Origin: an uncultured Bacilli bacterium
Lineage (GTDB): Bacteria; Bacillota_I; Bacilli_A; RF39; UBA660
NCBI GenBank assembly: GCA_947628635.1
Contig: CANRAX010000019.1
Span: 1-15,059, forward strand
Length of the DNA stretch: 15,059 nucleotides
Direction: 5' to 3'
The notes beneath the pieces are model-generated. The model worked only from the letters and a program-made list of their open reading frames with translations. It had not been told where the DNA came from and did no database searches. A program made the translations under genes and the position numbers. Of the stretch, positions 13,738 to 15,059 are shown one piece after another (within the stretch, counting starts at the first letter, position 1; every line of letters starts with the position of its first letter).

Positions 13738-14282
13738 ATTATTTCACCTCGCTCAAGATCCTGAACTATTCTTAAAGTTTCTTTTTTTAATTCAGTTAAA
13801 TCTTTATTTTTAATTATATAATCAAAATCATTAAATTTTTCTATTTCTGTTTCTGTAATATGTTTTTTTTCTTCCTCTTTCAATTTATCATCATAATTTT
13901 CTCTCTCTATTTTAATTGTTATGACATCAGAAAACTTCTTTTTAATACCTTCAAATTCATCTATTAATCTTGCATCAGTAATTATAAACGTATCAAAAAA
14001 ATTACTTAAGATTTCTATATCTTCATAAAGTCTATTTAACAAAAAGTCTTTTTTTCCTAGTTTTTCTTTTATAATTTCAATTCCCATTTTTTGTAAAAAT
14101 TCTCTAGGCTTATCATCGTTACTTCCATCCCAAGAAAAATATTTTCTTGCATAAGTATATAAAGGTTCTGTTATATGCATAACACAAGGTTTATAACCAT
14201 ATTCCTTTAATTCTTCTCGTAAAAAACCTCCACAAGTACTCTTACCACATCTGGCTTTCCCACCAATAACAAATATTCTCAT
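13734..14282 (-). CDS. Deoxynucleoside monophosphate kinase-like protein
   Basis: A 182-residue P-loop protein with Walker A GGKARCGKST at 7-16. The W-D-G-S-N-D-D-K-P-R segment followed by EFLQKMGIEIIKE, and later FIITDARLIDEFEGI, match the pattern of phage-type dNMP kinases (W-x-G...D-x-x-R...LLQ-x-x-G-T-E and D-x-R...N-E). A role in dNTP supply is likely but inferred. ATG at 14282 is chosen because GGGAG lies six bases upstream; a TTG at 14306 in the same frame has no such site and falls in the terminator U-tract. It is the first gene behind the Ala T-box, and its stop overlaps the TTG of the next kinase gene by four bases. Two P-loop kinase genes in a row before alaS is unusual. Confidence 0.75.
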   Translation of the reverse strand: MRIFVIGGKARCGKSTCGGFLREELKEYGYKPCVMHITEPLYTYARKYFSWDGSNDDKPREFLQKMGIEIIKEKLGKKDFLLNRLYEDIEILSNFFDTFIITDARLIDEFEGIKKKFSDVITIKIERENYDDKLKEEEKKHITETEIEKFNDFDYIIKNKDLTELKKETLRIVQDLERGEII

Positions 14283-14307
14283 TTTACTCTCCCTTTTCTT
14301 ATACAAA

Positions 14308-14481
14308 TAAAAGACCAGTAATAGGAGGACAAAACGCCCGGTACCATCCTAATTTGGTCTTAATTCTTAAATAACGGCTTAAACCGATAAAACTCCTAAA
14401 GTAGCTTCCTAAAATTTTACTACTAATTTACACCAACCATTAACTCTCTACAAATAAATATTTTTTAGTACTCATCTTTAA
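14308..14481 (-). promoter_or_regulatory. T-box riboswitch, alanine (GCU) specifier
   Basis: The minus-strand leader contains the T-box AGGATGGTACCGGG (14350-14337), whose UGGU bulge matches the ACCA end of tRNA-Ala. Stem I is clear: UUAAAG (14481-14476) pairs with CUUUAG (14401-14396), and CUAAAA (14468-14463) pairs with UUUUAG (14414-14409). Between these helices the specifier loop holds AGUA on one side and GAAGCUA on the other, giving the Ala codon GCU at 14405-14403. The AGAGAG and GGTTGGTG landmarks of the stem I apical part lie between. A CGG/CCG hairpin follows, then the terminator/antiterminator. Uncharged tRNA-Ala should allow readthrough into the kinase-kinase-alaS-holA genes. The promoter is uncertain: a TAAAAT at the stop codon of the upstream gene is well placed but has no clear -35, so readthrough from upstream is possible. 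The leader is compact, about 174 bases. Confidence 0.93.
14311..14361 (-). terminator. T-box-controlled terminator hairpin
   Basis: AAGACCA (14361-14355) pairs with TGGTCTT (14317-14311), and inside it TAGGA pairs with TCCTA. The stem is followed by TTTATTTG. The 5' arm includes the T-box bases, so it is mutually exclusive with the antiterminator bound to uncharged tRNA. Confidence 0.8.
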
Positions 14482-14489
14482 TCAACATT

Positions 14490-15059
14490 TTATTCTTCTA
14501 TCAATTCACTTTTTGTTCTTCTATCTACTACTTTATCTAATATATTTAATTTCTCATTTATAAATACAGCTACTACCTTAAAACAAGCAATTACTGGTGT
14601 CGCTATAACCATACCTATAATACCAAAGAAATGTTGAAAAATCAAGAGACCAACCATTATAGTTACAGGATGTAATTTCATTGTATGACCCATAATTAAT
14701 GGTTGATAAAAATTATTTTCTAACAATTGAACAACAACAATAGAAATAATACAACAAATTCCAGTAAGAGGAGACATTGTAAAGCCAACAATGATAGCTG
14801 GAATAGCTCCTATATAAGGTCCAAAATAAGGAATAATATCAGTAACTGCACAGAATAAAGCAAATATCATTGGAGCTTCTAAACCTGCAATTGTTAAACC
14901 AATACTTTGTGTTATAAATACTAACAACATAACTAAGAAAACACCTTGAATATAATTTCTAAGAGATGTATTAATACGCATTGTTAAATCCCTATAACCA
15001 CTATGCCATTTTCTAGGAAGTATTTTAAATAAACCTTGATTTATTTTATCAAAATCAAA
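14490..15059 (-). CDS. AI-2E family transporter, C-terminal part (cut by window edge)
   Basis: The frame is open to the last base of the window, so the gene starts beyond it; 189 residues are visible. The fragment begins inside a soluble helix region (INQGLFKILPRKWHSGYRDL), then shows RNYIQG and four to five hydrophobic segments including the conserved DIIPYFGPYIGAIPA motif and PVTIMVGLLIFQHFFG, ending in a charged tail. This is typical of the C-terminal half of AI-2E/PerM/YrrI-type membrane proteins, which are proposed exporters or ion transporters of varied substrate. An ATG at 14981 is internal and not the true start. In B. subtilis yrrI also precedes alaS, so the order is conserved. No good terminator separates it from the T-box leader. 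Confidence 0.88.
   Translation of the reverse strand, partial: FDFDKINQGLFKILPRKWHSGYRDLTMRINTSLRNYIQGVFLVMLLVFITQSIGLTIAGLEAPMIFALFCAVTDIIPYFGPYIGAIPAIIVGFTMSPLTGICCIISIVVVQLLENNFYQPLIMGHTMKLHPVTIMVGLLIFQHFFGIIGMVIATPVIACFKVVAVFINEKLNILDKVVDRRTKSELIEE

Noticed and set aside
1..15059. Insertion sequences, prophage or CRISPR arrays
   Set aside because: No transposase, integrase, spaced direct repeats or terminal inverted repeats were seen; the gene content is mostly chromosomal housekeeping and sporulation.

Overview
The window is AT-rich bacterial DNA with short intergenic gaps, standard Shine-Dalgarno sites (GGAGG, GGTGA) and TGA used as a stop. It holds the sporulation genes gpr and spoIIP, an RNase J, a T-box riboswitch and the yrrI-like/alaS and gpr-spoIIP gene neighbourhoods. 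This points to an endospore-forming, low-GC Bacillota, probably an uncultured gut-type Bacilli/Erysipelotrichia-like lineage. A finer placement cannot be supported from sequence alone.

Left part (1-3001, all minus strand): a probable RNA-metabolism operon reads rnc (RNase III), an RNase J whose catalytic site is degraded (RNase J2-like), a membrane-anchored DUF1307-like protein, then tRNA-Arg(CCT). A 478-base divergent intergenic region (3002-3479) carries promoters for both directions and an unexplained, less AT-rich island. On the plus strand it is followed by a striking ORF in which YidD runs in frame, without a stop codon, into a ZnuA-like lipoprotein that keeps its own Shine-Dalgarno, ATG and signal peptide. 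That transcript ends at a good terminator.

Middle (4615-8163, minus strand): gpr, spoIIP, a small membrane protein that appears to start at CTG and overlaps spoIIP by 14 bases, and a glycosyltransferase-methyltransferase fusion. The first three match the gpr-spoIIP-yqxA order of Bacillus. Divergently, rpsT (plus) has a strong promoter and terminator, followed by a membrane-anchored transglutaminase-like protein that sits between rpsT and holA.

Right part (9565-15059, minus strand): a T-box leader with an Ala (GCU) specifier controls a tightly overlapping cluster: dNMP-kinase-like protein, UPF0200-like P-loop kinase, alaS, holA (4, 4 and 8 base overlaps). Alanine charging status would therefore gate two nucleotide-kinase-like proteins and a replisome clamp-loader subunit along with AlaRS. 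Upstream is the C-terminal part of an AI-2E family transporter, cut by the window edge.

Most genes are ordinary housekeeping genes. The most unusual points are the YidD-lipoprotein ORF, the catalytically degraded RNase J next to RNase III, the CTG-started sporulation-cluster gene, and the nucleotide-kinase genes under an alanine T-box.
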